A DNA stretch of 64,000 nucleotides. It comes from Nocardioides alcanivorans. Its GTDB lineage: Bacteria; Actinomycetota; Actinomycetes; Propionibacteriales; Nocardioidaceae. A model generated the notes under the pieces. The model saw only the letters and a program-made list of their open reading frames with translations. It searched no databases and was not told where the DNA came from. The position numbers and the translations under genes were made by a program. Positions 16,765 through 27,317 of this stretch are shown in pieces. Positions within the stretch are counted from its first letter, which is position 1. The number at the start of each line of letters is the position of its first letter. The DNA lies in NCBI RefSeq assembly GCF_021555175.1, contig NZ_JAKGRW010000016.1, forward strand, positions 1-64,000, given 5' to 3'.

Positions 16765-19630
16765 GTGACCGACCAGCCCAGCCTCGCCGACCTCGACGCC
16801 GCGATTCCCTTCTCCGAGCGCCACATCGGCCCTGACGCCGATGCGGTCGCCACGATGCTGGCCGCCATCGGTCACGACAGCCTCGACGCCCTGATGGATG
16901 CAGCCGTTCCCGCACAGATCCGCACCCGGCTCGAGGCTGCGCTCCCGGAGCCTGCCACCGAGCGTGAGGTGGCGAGCCTGCTGCGGGAGTTGGCCGATGC
17001 CAACGTGCCGGGCGAGTCGATGATCGGGCTCGGCTACCACGGCACCATCACCCCTCCGGTGATTCGCCGCAACCTCTTCGAGGACCCGAGCTGGTACACC
17101 GCCTACACGCCCTACCAGCCGGAGATCAGCCAGGGGCGACTCGAGGCGCTGATCAACTTCCAGACCATGGTCGGCGACCTGACTGGTCTGCCGGTCGCCA
17201 ACTCGTCGCTGCTCGACGAAGGCACCGCTGCCGCCGAGGCCATGACGTTGGTACGTCGCGCCAACCGTGGTGCTGCAGGGACGTTCGTCGTCGATGCCGA
17301 TGCGCTGCCGCAGACCATCGAGGTCGTCCGCACCCGTGCCGAGGCGATGGGCATCGAGGTCGTCGTCACCAACCTGGCCGAGGGGCTGCCCGAGGGTGAC
17401 ATCAGCGGTGTCCTCCTGCAGTACCCGGGAGCCTCGGGTCGCATCGTCGACCCGCGCCCGACGATCGATGCCGCGCACGAACGGGGTGCGCTCGTCGTCG
17501 TCGCTGCCGACCTGCTGGCCCTCACCTTGCTGAGCTCCCCGGGGACCTGGGCGCCGACGTCGCGATCGGCACGACCCAGCGTTTCGGTGTTCCCCTGTGG
17601 GGCGGTGGCCCGCACGCCGGCTACATGTCGGTGCGCAACGGACTCGAGCGTCACCTGCCGGGTCGACTCGTCGGGGTCTCCGTCGACGCCGAGGGGCGCC
17701 CGGCCTACCGCCTCGCACTCCAGACCCGCGAGCAGCACATCCGTCGTGACAAGGCGACGTCCAACATCTGCACCGCTCAGGTGCTCCTCGCGGTCGCGGC
17801 CTCCATGTATGCCGTCCACCATGGGCCGCGAGGGCTGACCACCATCGCAACCCGCGCCCACCGCCAGGCCTCAGTACTGGCCCGGGCCCTGTCGGACGCA
17901 GGCATCCCGGTCGAGCACGGCGAGTTCTTCGACACCGTCATCGCCCGGGTCGAGGGCCGCGCCGACCACGTCGTCGGCATCGCCCGCGAGGCGGGGATCC
18001 ACCTGCGCCGCGTCGACGCCGACCGGGTGGGGGTCTCGACCTCGGAGACCACGACGCGCTCGAGCCTCGTCGCCGTGCTCGGCTCGTTCGGCGTGGTCGA
18101 CGTCGACCTGGACGACGTCGCCCGGGTCGTGGGGAGACCCTCCCGGCCGCGCTGCGGCGTACCTCGGGGTTCCTGGAGCACGAGGTCTTCAACACGCACC
18201 ACAGTGAGACCTCGATGCTGCGCTACCTGCGCCGCCTCAGCGGTCGCGACTACGCCCTCGACCGCGGGATGATCCCGCTCGGCTCCTGCACGATGAAGCT
18301 CAACGCCACTGCCGAGATGGAACCGATCTCGCTGCCGGGCTTCGCCGACATGCACCCGTTCACCCCCGCCGCGGATTCAGAGGGCTATCGACGCCTGGTG
18401 GCCGACATCGAGGGCTGGCTCGCCGAGATCACCGGCTACGACCGTGTCTCGATCCAGCCCAACGCCGGATCCCAGGGCGAGCTCGCGGGACTTCTCGCGA
18501 TCCGCGGCTACCACCACTCGCGTGGCGAGACCGGCCGCGAGATCTGCCTGATCCCGGCATCGGCCCACGGCACCAACGCTGCCTCTGCGGTGATGGCCGG
18601 CATGCGCGTGGTCGTGGTGCGCTCGCGTGAGGACGGCACCATCGACGTCGACGACGTGCGCGCCAAGTGCGAGCAGCACAGTGACGAGATCGCGGCGATC
18701 ATGGTCACCTATCCGTCGACGCACGGTGCCTACGAGGACACCATCACCGAGGTCTGCGAGCTGGTGCACGGAGTGGGCGGTCAGGTCTACATCGACGGCG
18801 CCAACCTCAACGCCCTCGTCGGCCACGCGCGCCCGGGAGAGTTCGGCGGCGACGTGTCGCACCTCAATCTCCACAAGACCTTCTGCATTCCGCACGGAGG
18901 CGGCGGACCCGGCGTCGGTCCGGTCGCCGTGCGTGAGCACCTGGTGCCGTTCCTCCCGTCGCACCCCGACCATCCTGAGGTCGACAAGCAACGTGGAGTC
19001 GGTCCGATCAGCGCGGCACCCTATGGCTCCGCCGGGATCCTGCCGATCTCGTGGGCCTACGTGCGGCTGATGGGCGCCGAGGGTCTCAAGCGCGCCACCT
19101 CGGTCGCCGTACTCGCTGCCAACTACGTGGCGGTGCGGCTCGGCGAGCACTACCCGGTGCTCTACCGTGGTCAGAACGACCTGGTCGCCCATGAGTGCAT
19201 CCTCGACCTGCGCCAGCTCAGCAAGGAGTCGGGCGTCACCGTCGACGACGTTGCCAAGCGCTTGGTGGACTACGGCTTCCACGCCCCGACGATGTCGTTC
19301 CCCGTTGCCGGCACGTTGATGGTCGAACCGACCGAGTCCGAGGATCTCGCCGAGCTCGACCGCTTCTGCGACGCGATGATCGCCATCCGCGCGGAGATCT
19401 CGCGCGTGGCGGCCGGCGAGTGGAGCGCTGATGAGTCACCGCTGCGCGGCGCACCGCACACGGCCCGTGCGCTCGTCGGGGAGTGGGAGCGCGCCTACTC
19501 CCGCGAACTCGCGGTCTTCCCGGCCGGGATCGATCCCGACAAGTACTGGCCCGCCGTGGCGCGGATCGACCAGGCGTACGGCGACCGCAACCTCGTTTGC
19601 GCCTGCCCGCCGCCGGAAGCCTTCGCATGA
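16765..19630 (+). CDS. gcvP: Glycine dehydrogenase (decarboxylating) GcvP (frameshifted)
   Basis: PLP enzyme of the glycine cleavage system that decarboxylates glycine and loads the methylamine group on GcvH. About 955 residues when restored, full family length with both halves ([11 protein letters not shown] at the start, second half from [14 protein letters not shown]). The PLP lysine is in [14 protein letters not shown]. The frame breaks at the C/G runs 17537-17544 and at GGGG 18131-18134, both as one missing base. GTG start at 16765 with AGGAG upstream. A glycine riboswitch precedes it. Confidence 0.94.
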
Positions 19631-19692
19631 GTGCACGCGTCGTGTGAACGCTCGGTCACCACGACCATGACCGCTGCGCTGGTGCCGCAGCA

Positions 19693-19739
19693 ACGACGAG
19701 GGGCTCCCAGCGGCAGCAGCCGGTGGGAGCCCTCGTCGT
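19693..19739. terminator. Hairpin between convergent gcvP and MaoC hydratase genes
   Basis: ACGACGAGG with CTCCCA (from 19693) pairs with TGGGAGCC and CTCGTCGT (to 19739) around a loop of about 14 bases. It lies in the 120-base gap between converging genes and could serve both strands. There is no T tract. Confidence 0.55.
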
Positions 19740-19750
19740 GATGGTGTGGA

Positions 19751-20627
19751 TCAGGCCTTCGTGAGCACGCAGTCGGCGAGGACGGGGAGCCGTCGCGTTC
19801 GCCGCCGGCGATGGTTGCGGAGACGACGACGCGGTCGCCCTCATCCCAGGCCCGGACCTTGATCGTGTCGCCGGGGAAGACGACGCCTGCGAAGCGGGCG
19901 GAGAATCCCTTCACCTTGCTCGGATCGGCGTCCAGCAGCAGGCCGGTGACCTCACGGAGCACGATGCCGTAGGAGCACAGGCCGTGCAGGATCGGCGCCG
20001 GGAAACCGGCGCCCGCCGCGAACTCGGGGTCGGCGTGCAGCGGGTTGCGGTCGCCGCAGAGGCGGTAGAGCATCGCCTGCTGCGGGGTGACGTCGTACGT
20101 CGACTCGGCGTCGGCGGGACGCTCGGGCAGCTCGACCTTGGTGCTGGGCCCGCGGTCGCCGCCCCAGCCGCCCTCGTTGCGCACGAAGATGCTGGAGCGC
20201 ACGGTCCACAGGTGATTCCCCTCGTCGTCGCGGGCCTCAGCCTCCTGGACGATGACGGCGGCCTTGCCCTTGTCCCAGATCTCGGCGATGCGGGTGCTCA
20301 GGGTCGCCTTGCCCTCGACCGGGATGGCTCGGTGCACGACGATCTCCTGCGAACCGTGGAGCACCATCTGCAGGTCGATGTCGCACCCGGGCAGGTCGAG
20401 CGCCGGCGGGTCGGTGTCATGGAACGTGGGCACCACGACGCCGAATGAGGGCAGCACCTGCAGCTGGTCGTTGTCCAGCGTGTAGCGCAGTGCCTTCGGG
20501 TCGACGTTGTCACCGGGACGAGATCCGGCACCCACACCCAGGTGGTAGAGCAGCACGTCGGACGAGTTCCAGGCGAAGGTCTGCTCGCGCGGGGAGCAGC
20601 CAGTGCCACGGCGGTGTCGATCGGCAT
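19751..20627 (-). CDS. MaoC-like enoyl-CoA hydratase, Hsd4B type (frameshifted)
   Basis: Double hot-dog hydratase of about 292 residues. The hydratase-2 motif is clear: YRLCGDRNPLHADPEF, with Asp and His as catalytic residues, then AGFPAPILHGLCSYGI. It lies 3 bases after kstD, as Rv3538 (hsd4B) adjoins kstD in mycobacteria, where such enzymes hydrate steroid side-chain enoyl-CoA. Frame changes at the G runs 20591-20594 (near the N-terminus) and 19784-19787 (near the C-terminus) both fit one missing base. Steroid specificity is inferred from context. Confidence 0.8.
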
Positions 20628-20630
20628 GGA

Positions 20631-22310
20631 TCAGGCCTTCCTGAAGTTGTCGGCGATGTGGTGCGCCGCGATGTATCCGAACGTGACGGCCGGGCCGATG
20701 GTGGCGCCGGCGCCTGCGTAGGTGTTGCCCATGACGGCCGAGCTCACGTTGCCGGTTGCGTAGAGGCCTTCGATGACCGAGCCGTCCTCGCGCAACGCCC
20801 GAGCCTTCGGGTCGGTCACGATGCCGCCCTTGGTGCCGAGGTCGCCGGGCATCATCTTGGCGCCGTAGAACGGACCGTTCTTGATGGGACCCACCGACGG
20901 GTTCTTGATCTTCGGGTCACCGTAGTAACGATCGTAGGCCGAGTCCCCGCGCTTGAAGTCCAGGTCCTTGCCGGTCTCGGCGAAGCCGTTGAAGCGCTCC
21001 ACCGTGGTGGTGAGCTTGTCGGCGGGGACGCCCATCTTCTCGGCGAGCTCGTCGAGCGTGTCGGCCTTCACGATCGCGCCAGACTTGAACCAGCGCCCCG
21101 GGAGCGGCTGCCGCGGCGGCAGGCCGGCGAACGTGTAGCGGTTGCGGTAGGTCTGGTCGAAGACCATCCAGCTCGGGAAGTGGTCGACTCCCGTCTTCTC
21201 CGCAGACTCATACATGGCATGGACGGCGTCGACGTACGGCGCCGCCTCGTTGAAGTAACGCTGGCCGTCCTGGTTGACGATCATCGAGCCGGGCAGGTTG
21301 CGCTCGGCCAGGCAGAACCAGGGGCCGTGGGGGAGCGGGATCGCGGGACCCCACCAGGCGTCGTCCATCAGGTCGAGGGCGGCACCCACCCGAGCTCCGG
21401 CTTCGATGCCGGCGCCGGTGTTGCCGGCTGCGCCGGTCGTCCACTCGGTGCCGACCGGCTCGGCCTGCCACTTCTTGCGCATCTCCTCGTTGTGCTCGAA
21501 GCCGCCGCAGGCGAGGATCACACCAGCGCGGGCACGGAGCTCGCGCTCCTCACCGTTGCGGGTGACCTTGACGCCGACGACCTTGCCATCTTCGAGGATG
21601 AGGTCGGTCAGGGGAGTCTCGTACCAGAGCGGGATGTTGCGGTCGAGCATTCCCTTGCGCATGCCGATCATCATCGCGTTGCCCATGCCATACATGCGCT
21701 TCTTGAGGAAGAGGCTGATCGTGCGCTTCAGGGCGATCTTGGCGCCGGTGAACCAGCCCCAGATCGAGTGGCCCATCAGGTTGAGCTTGCGGTAGTCGGC
21801 CTGTCCGACGACCATGCCGGCCGGTGCCTTCGTGTAGGCCGGGGTCAGCCGTTTCAGCTCGTCGCCGAGGATGTTGCCGTTGATCGGCTTCGGCTCCACC
21901 GAGCGTCCCGTGGCCTTGCCGCCGGGTGCTTCGGGGTAGTAGTCGCTGTAGCCCGGTACCCACTTGAAGTCGGCGGCCGAGTGGTCCTTGATGAACTGGA
22001 GCGTCTCGGGACCCTTCTCGATGAAGGCGTCGATGCGCGCCGGGTCGACCTTGTCACCGATGATCGAGCGCAGGTACTCGCGCGTCTCCTCGTCGGGATT
22101 GCCCTGGCCGGCCTTCACCAGGGCGTAGTTGTTGGGAATCCACACTCCGCCGCCGGAACGTGCGGTCGAGCCGCCGAATCCGTCGGTGCTCTCGAGCAGC
22201 ACGACCTCCAGCCCGCGCTCGTGGGCGGCGAGGGCGGCAGTCATGCCTCCGCCTCCCGACCCGACGACGATGACGTCGAACTCTGTGGGCTCATTCGTGG
22301 CAGTCGCCAA
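20631..22310 (-). CDS. kstD: 3-ketosteroid delta1-dehydrogenase
   Basis: Flavoenzyme of 559 residues that introduces the C1-C2 double bond in ring A of 3-ketosteroids; together with 9-alpha-hydroxylation this opens ring B. The FAD-binding motif is VVGSGGGGMTAALAA. The C-terminal NTYAGAGATIGPA holds the conserved catalytic Tyr and Gly. The TTG start at 22310 has GGAGGA 7 bases upstream; longer readings enter the divergent promoter. It shares a 127-base intergenic region and one KstR-type operator with hsaG. Confidence 0.92.
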   Translation of the reverse strand: MATATNEPTEFDVIVVGSGGGGMTAALAAHERGLEVVLLESTDGFGGSTARSGGGVWIPNNYALVKAGQGNPDEETREYLRSIIGDKVDPARIDAFIEKGPETLQFIKDHSAADFKWVPGYSDYYPEAPGGKATGRSVEPKPINGNILGDELKRLTPAYTKAPAGMVVGQADYRKLNLMGHSIWGWFTGAKIALKRTISLFLKKRMYGMGNAMMIGMRKGMLDRNIPLWYETPLTDLILEDGKVVGVKVTRNGEERELRARAGVILACGGFEHNEEMRKKWQAEPVGTEWTTGAAGNTGAGIEAGARVGAALDLMDDAWWGPAIPLPHGPWFCLAERNLPGSMIVNQDGQRYFNEAAPYVDAVHAMYESAEKTGVDHFPSWMVFDQTYRNRYTFAGLPPRQPLPGRWFKSGAIVKADTLDELAEKMGVPADKLTTTVERFNGFAETGKDLDFKRGDSAYDRYYGDPKIKNPSVGPIKNGPFYGAKMMPGDLGTKGGIVTDPKARALREDGSVIEGLYATGNVSSAVMGNTYAGAGATIGPAVTFGYIAAHHIADNFRKA

Positions 22311-22363
22311 GGGGGTCCTCCGTGGTCCAGCCCCACTGGGTGGGCGGTTACGTTTCCAAGGAA

Positions 22364-22377
22364 TGTAACAAGTTCTA
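22364..22377. promoter_or_regulatory. KstR operator between kstD and hsaG
   Basis: TGTAACAAGTTCTA matches the mycobacterial KstR consensus TnnAACnnGTTnnA at every fixed base. It lies between divergent kstD and hsaG. KstR is a TetR repressor released by a steroid CoA metabolite. No kstR gene is in the window, so the regulator is presumed to be encoded elsewhere. Confidence 0.85.
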
Positions 22378-22437
22378 TGGTGGTGGACGGACTGCAATCC
22401 CGTCGTCCGAGATACATCAGGAGAGGCCAGAGAAGTC

Positions 22438-23340
22438 ATGCGCAAGGCCACCGCCGCAATTGTCGGCCCCGGCAACATCGGGACCGACCTCATGTACAAG
22501 CTGCTGCGCAGCGAGGTGATCGAGCCCCGCTGGATGATCGGCGTCGACCCCGCTTCCGAGGGTCTCAAGCTGGCCCGTGACAAGGGCCTCGAGGCCTCCC
22601 ACGAAGGCGTGGACTGGCTCCTGAAGCAGGACGAGCTGCCTGATTTCATCTTCGAGGCAACCAGCGCCTACGTGCACCGCGAGTACGCTCCGCGGTACGC
22701 CGAGGCCGGCATCCGCGCCGTCGACCTGACCCCCGCCGCGGTGGGTCCTGCCGTGATCCCGCCGGTCAACGGCGAGGAGCATGTGAACGCCATGAACGTG
22801 AACATGATCACGTGCGGTGGTCAGGCCACCATCCCGATGGTTGCGGCGGTCTCGCGCGCGACTCCGGTGAGCTATGCCGAGATCGTGGCGTCCGTCTCCA
22901 GCGCGTCGGCGGGCCCCGGCACCCGCGCCAACATCGATGAGTTCACCCGCACCACGTCCAACGGGGTCATGACGATCGGCGGAGCCGAGCGTGGCAAGGC
23001 CATCATCATCCTCAACCCGGCCGAGCCGCCGATGATCATGCGCGACACGATCTTCTGCGCCGTCGACCCTGACGCCGACCGCGACGCGATCGCAGCGTCG
23101 GTCCACCGGATGGAGAAGGCGGTCCAGGAGTACGTTCCCGGGTACCGCCTCCTCCAGGAGCCGCAGTTCGACGACGCCTCCGATGCGACGCTCGGCAAGA
23201 CGAAGGTCAGCATCTTCGTGGAGGTCGAGGGCGCAGGTGACTTCCTGCCGCCGTACGCAGGCAACCTCGACATCATGACCGCCGCGGCCGCCCGCGTCGG
23301 CGACAACATCGCCCGCTCGCTGCTCACCCAGGAGAAGTGA
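22438..23340 (+). CDS. hsaG: Acetaldehyde/propanal dehydrogenase (acylating) HsaG
   Basis: NAD-dependent acylating aldehyde dehydrogenase of 300 residues. It converts the aldehyde released by HsaF to its acyl-CoA (propanal to propionyl-CoA in the steroid route). NAD-binding motif [10 protein letters not shown] and the catalytic cysteine in [11 protein letters not shown] are present. The hsaF start follows the stop by 1 base; the two enzymes form a channelling complex. BphJ-type homologues serve aromatic meta-cleavage, but kstD and hsaA/C/B nearby favour steroid use. Confidence 0.93.
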   Translation: MRKATAAIVGPGNIGTDLMYKLLRSEVIEPRWMIGVDPASEGLKLARDKGLEASHEGVDWLLKQDELPDFIFEATSAYVHREYAPRYAEAGIRAVDLTPAAVGPAVIPPVNGEEHVNAMNVNMITCGGQATIPMVAAVSRATPVSYAEIVASVSSASAGPGTRANIDEFTRTTSNGVMTIGGAERGKAIIILNPAEPPMIMRDTIFCAVDPDADRDAIAASVHRMEKAVQEYVPGYRLLQEPQFDDASDATLGKTKVSIFVEVEGAGDFLPPYAGNLDIMTAAAARVGDNIARSLLTQEK

Positions 23341-23341
23341 C

Positions 23342-24429
23342 ATGTCCTTCCTGACCACCCCCAGACCAACCAGCTGAGCCGTCGTTGGAGCGACGTCGAG
23401 CCGGCGAGTGGGCTCGACCTGCGGCTGACCGACACCTGCCTGCGTGACGGTTCGCACCACAAGCGCCACCAGTTCGTGCCCCAGGAGGTGCGTGACATCG
23501 TTGCCGCCCTGGACGGTGCCGGCATCCCGGTCATCGAGGTCACCCACGGTGACGGTCTGGGCGGGTCCTCCTTCAACTACGGCTTCTCGCGCACTCCGGA
23601 GCAGGAGCTCATCAAGCTTGCGGCTGAGACTGCGAAGCGCGCCAAGATCGCCTTCCTCATGCTTCCGGGTGTGGGGACCAAGGACGACATCCGCGCGGCC
23701 CAGGACAACGGCGGCCAGATCTGCCGGATCGCCACCCACTGCACCGAGGCCGACACCTCGATCCAGCACTTCGGCCTCGCGCGCGAGCTCGGTCTGGAGA
23801 CGGTCGGCTTCCTCATGATGTCGCACACCCAGCCGCCCGAGGTGCTCGCCAAGCAGGCTCGCATCATGGTCGATGCCGGCTGTCAGTGCGTCTACGTCGT
23901 GGACTCCGCCGGCGCGCTCGTGCTCGAAGGCGTGGGGGATCGCGTCGCTGCGGTCGTGGCCGAGATCGGCAACGAGGCGACGGTCGGCTTCCACGGTCAC
24001 GAGAACCTGGGCCTCGGTGTCGCCAACACGGTCATCGCCGCCCGGGCCGGGGCCACCCAGATCGACGGTTCGGTCCGCCGTTTCGGTGCTGGTGCCGGCA
24101 ATGCTCCCCTGGAGGCGTTCATCGGTGTGTGCGACAAGCTCGGTTGGAACACGGGCGTCGACTTCCTGAGGATCGTCGATGCTGCCGAGGACGTCATCCG
24201 TCCGGCGATGCCGGAGGAGTGCACCCTCAACAGGATGACCCTGATGATGGGGTACGCCGGGGTCTACAGCTCCTTCCTCAAGCACGCGGGCAACGCTGCC
24301 GACCGCTACGGCGTCTCGGGGGCGCAGATCCTGCTCGAGGCTGGGGAGCGCAAGCTCATCGGCGGCCAGGAGGACCAGCTCATCGACATCGCACTGCAGC
24401 TCAAGGCCAAGCAGGACGCGAACGCGTGA
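23342..24429 (+). CDS. hsaF: 4-hydroxy-2-oxovalerate aldolase HsaF (frameshifted near start)
   Basis: Metal-dependent class II pyruvate aldolase of about 362 residues that splits 4-hydroxy-2-oxoacids into pyruvate and an aldehyde passed to HsaG. DmpG-family text: [30 protein letters not shown] and [14 protein letters not shown] with metal-binding His residues. The ATG at 23342 reads seven codons and then breaks at the CCCCC run 23358-23362; restoring one base joins MSFLTTP to QTNQLSRRW. Confidence 0.92.
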
Positions 24430-24499
24430 ATGTCGCCAGGTGTGGGGAGGGCCACCCCTTCCCGCGCCTGGTCACCGGAAATGGGCGCTGGGGCAAAAC

Positions 24500-24513
24500 G
24501 AGAACGTGTTCTA
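24500..24513. promoter_or_regulatory. KstR operator before hsaA
   Basis: GAGAACGTGTTCTA matches the KstR consensus TnnAACnnGTTnnA except for the first base (G for T). It is 41 bases upstream of hsaA and overlaps the probable promoter, with TAGTAT or CATAAA as possible -10 sequences just downstream. It would control the hsaA-hsaC-hsaB operon. Confidence 0.8.
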
Positions 24514-24553
24514 GTATGGCTCTCATAAACCCCTTCACCAGAGGAGACCGCTG

Positions 24554-25720
24554 ATGTCCAAGGACGTGCTCGCCGGAGTTCGTGACCTGCTGCCCGCCAT
24601 CCGTGAGCGCGCCGAAGAGGGCGAGAGCACCCGCCAGGTGCCCGAGGCCTCGGTGAAGGCATTGGAGGAGACCGGCTTCTTCCGGATGCTCCAGCCGAAG
24701 CGTTTCGATGGTTTCGAGGCCGATCCGATCGACTTCTTCACCGCCGTCAAGGAGATCGCATCGGCCGACGGATCGACAGGGTGGATCTCCTCCGTCCTGG
24801 GCGTCCACCCGTGGCAGGTCGCCCTGTTCCCGGAAGCGGCGCAGCAGGCCGTGTGGGGCAGCGACACCTCCACCCGGCTCTCGTCCTCCTACGCGCCCAC
24901 CGGCAAGGCGGTCGTGGTCGAGGGCGGCTACAAGCTCTCCGGCAAGTGGTCGTTCTCCTCCGGCTCCGCGCACGCCTCCTGGGTGCTGCTGGGTGGTCTG
25001 GTCTTCACCGAGGACGGCAACGTCATCGACTTCAAGACCTTCCTCGTGCCCCGCGACAAGTACGAGATCGTCGACGTGTGGAACGTCGTTGGCCTCCGCG
25101 GCACCGGATCGAACGACATCGTGGTCGCGGAGACCTTCATCCCCGACGAGTTCACGCTGTCCATGTCCGACACCGGTCGCTGCTACGGCCCCGGACAGGC
25201 CGTCAACTCCAGCAACCTCTACAAGTTGCCCTTCCACTCGCTGTTCACCACCACGATCACCACGCCGATCGTGGGTATCGCGACCGGCGCCTATGCCGAG
25301 CACGTGGAGATGCAACAGAAGCGCGTCCGCGCCGCCTACCTCGGTGAGAAGGCGTCGTCCGACCCGTTTGCCGCCGTACGCATCGCGCGCGCCGGCTCGG
25401 AGATCGACGCGGCCTGGGCGCTGCTCATGCAGAACATCCGCGACGAGCAGGCGCACGTCGAGCGCGGAGAGCAGATTCCGCTGCAGCTGCGCCTCAAGGT
25501 GCGTCGCGACCAGGTGCTCGGCACCCAACGCGCCATCGACGCCATCGACGAGCTCTTCGAGGCCTCCGGTGGCCGCGCACTCGCCGAGGGCACCTACCTG
25601 CAGCGCGCCTGGCGCGATGCCCACGCCGGCCGAGTGCACGCCGCGAACGATCCGGAGCGGGCACTCAAGATGTACGGCGACCTGGAGTTCGGTCACAAGA
25701 TCGATCCGGGAATGTACTGA
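24554..25720 (+). CDS. hsaA: 3-HSA hydroxylase, oxygenase component HsaA
   Basis: Flavin-dependent monooxygenase of 388 residues with an acyl-CoA-dehydrogenase fold. It hydroxylates 3-HSA, the phenolic secosteroid, to the catechol 3,4-DHSA, using reduced flavin from HsaB. Family text includes ADGSTGWISSVLGVHPWQ, SGKWSFSSGSAHASW and GTGSNDIVV. Start ATG after AGAGGAG. The KstR-type site is just upstream; hsaC follows 35 bases after the stop. Confidence 0.92.
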   Translation: MSKDVLAGVRDLLPAIRERAEEGESTRQVPEASVKALEETGFFRMLQPKRFDGFEADPIDFFTAVKEIASADGSTGWISSVLGVHPWQVALFPEAAQQAVWGSDTSTRLSSSYAPTGKAVVVEGGYKLSGKWSFSSGSAHASWVLLGGLVFTEDGNVIDFKTFLVPRDKYEIVDVWNVVGLRGTGSNDIVVAETFIPDEFTLSMSDTGRCYGPGQAVNSSNLYKLPFHSLFTTTITTPIVGIATGAYAEHVEMQQKRVRAAYLGEKASSDPFAAVRIARAGSEIDAAWALLMQNIRDEQAHVERGEQIPLQLRLKVRRDQVLGTQRAIDAIDELFEASGGRALAEGTYLQRAWRDAHAGRVHAANDPERALKMYGDLEFGHKIDPGMY

Positions 25721-25755
25721 TCCACCCAAGACCGCGAAATAGGGAGAGCGCAGTC

Positions 25756-26655
25756 ATGACCATCGACATCAAGAGCATGGGCTACGTCCGTGTGACCTCA
25801 ACCGACCTCGACCAGTGGCGGCAGTTCGCCGGCAAGGTCCTCGGTCTGATGGAGGCACGGGGCCCGAACCCCGACAACCTCTACTACCGCATCGACGAGG
25901 TGTCGGCCCGGCTGATCATCGAGCCCGGCGACGTGGACCGATTCAGCCTCTGCGGCTGGGAGCTGGCCGACGACAAGGCCCTCCAGGCCGCTCGCGACCA
26001 CCTCACCGCTGCGGGCGTCGAATGGCAGGAGGGCACCGCGGAGGAGCTCGCCGAGCGTCGGGTGCAGGAGTTCATCCGGTTCTCCGACCCGTGGGACAAC
26101 GTGTTCGAGCTCTTCCACGGCATCACCTACGAGGCGCGGCCCGCCGTGACGCCGTACGGTCACACGTTCGTGACCGGCGACCAGGGCATGGGCCACATCG
26201 TGATCCCCGTGAACGACGACGTCGAGGCGCTGAAGTTCTACACCGAGACCCTCGGGTTCCGGCTGCGTGACTCCTTCAGCCTGCCGGGTGAACTGGCGGG
26301 CAAGGAGCCGGGCTCGAAGATCTGGCTGCGCTTCCTCGGCATCAACCCGCGTCACCACTCCCTCGCGTTCCTGCCGTTCCCCAACGCCGACAAGTGCGTG
26401 CACATCATGCTCGAGGTCGAGAAGATCGACGACGTCGGTCGGGCGCTGGAGCGTGTGAAGAAGAACGGCGCGCCGTTGTCGGCAACGCTGGGGCGTCACA
26501 TGAACGACGAGATGATCTCGTTCTACGTGAAGTCGCCGGCCGGATTCGACATCGAGTTCGGTACCGAGGGCCTGCGGGTCGATGACTCCAAGTGGGTGGC
26601 GCGGGCGTCGACCGCGGTCTCCTACTGGGGTCACGACTTCAGCGTCCGGCAGTGA
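25756..26655 (+). CDS. hsaC: Extradiol catechol dioxygenase HsaC
   Basis: Iron-dependent type I extradiol dioxygenase of 299 residues that meta-cleaves 3,4-DHSA. Two vicinal-oxygen-chelate modules are visible; the catalytic C-terminal one holds the facial triad: His in MGHIVIPV, His in HHSLAFLPF and Glu in FDIEFGTEG. ATG start with GGGAGAG upstream. In mycobacteria hsaD lies between hsaA and hsaC; here they are adjacent. Confidence 0.94.
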   Translation: MTIDIKSMGYVRVTSTDLDQWRQFAGKVLGLMEARGPNPDNLYYRIDEVSARLIIEPGDVDRFSLCGWELADDKALQAARDHLTAAGVEWQEGTAEELAERRVQEFIRFSDPWDNVFELFHGITYEARPAVTPYGHTFVTGDQGMGHIVIPVNDDVEALKFYTETLGFRLRDSFSLPGELAGKEPGSKIWLRFLGINPRHHSLAFLPFPNADKCVHIMLEVEKIDDVGRALERVKKNGAPLSATLGRHMNDEMISFYVKSPAGFDIEFGTEGLRVDDSKWVARASTAVSYWGHDFSVRQ

Positions 26656-26663
26656 CAGGGACA

Positions 26664-27305
26664 ATGGGGAGCATGACCGAGCACGACATCCCGCAGGGGA
26701 TCAAGGACGACGCGGCCTCCACCTGGCCGCCGAAGGAGCTCATCGACTCCTTCCTGGGCAACTTCGACTTCGAGTTCCGCCCCGGGGAGGAACTCGAGAT
26801 CGGTGACGACGAGGAGGCCCAGGCCGCAGCTCGTCGGTTCCGCGACACGCTCGGGCGCTACTGCTCCGGCGTCACCGTCGTCACGTCGATGTCCGACGGT
26901 GCTCCGGTAGGCATGACGTGCCAGTCGTTCTCCAGCGTCTCGCTGGACCCGCCGCTCGTGACGTTCATCCCCACGAAGACCTCGCGCGCCTGGCCGCTGA
27001 TGCAGCGCTCGGGCCACTTCGCGGTCAACATCCTCGCGGCGGACCAGGTCGACATCTCCAACCGGATGGCCTCGCGGGGTGCCGACAAGTTCGCCGACAC
27101 CGAGTGGACCCTCAGCAAGACCGGGTCGCCGTTGTTGGCAGGGACGGTCGGCTATGTCGACTGCACCGTGCACGCGGTGCACGATGCGGGCGACCACTGG
27201 ATCGTCGTCGGCCGAGTGCAGGACATGGACTTCGTCGTCGATGACGAAGGCCTCTCGCCGGATCCGCTGCTCTACTTCCAGGGCAAGTACCGAACCACCC
27301 GCTGA
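26664..27305 (+). CDS. hsaB: Flavin reductase HsaB
   Basis: NADH:flavin reductase of 213 residues that supplies reduced flavin to HsaA. The flavin-reductase domain (about 55-205) has RYCSGVTVVTSM, MTCQSFSSVSLDPPLV, FAVNILA and the C-terminal GRVQDMDF. It has an acidic N-terminal extension of about 50 residues compared with compact family members. ATG at 26664 has AGGGAC upstream; a second ATG at 26673 has poorer spacing. It follows hsaC by 8 bases. Confidence 0.9.
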   Translation: MGSMTEHDIPQGIKDDAASTWPPKELIDSFLGNFDFEFRPGEELEIGDDEEAQAAARRFRDTLGRYCSGVTVVTSMSDGAPVGMTCQSFSSVSLDPPLVTFIPTKTSRAWPLMQRSGHFAVNILAADQVDISNRMASRGADKFADTEWTLSKTGSPLLAGTVGYVDCTVHAVHDAGDHWIVVGRVQDMDFVVDDEGLSPDPLLYFQGKYRTTR

Positions 27306-27317
27306 TCGCACTCCCTG

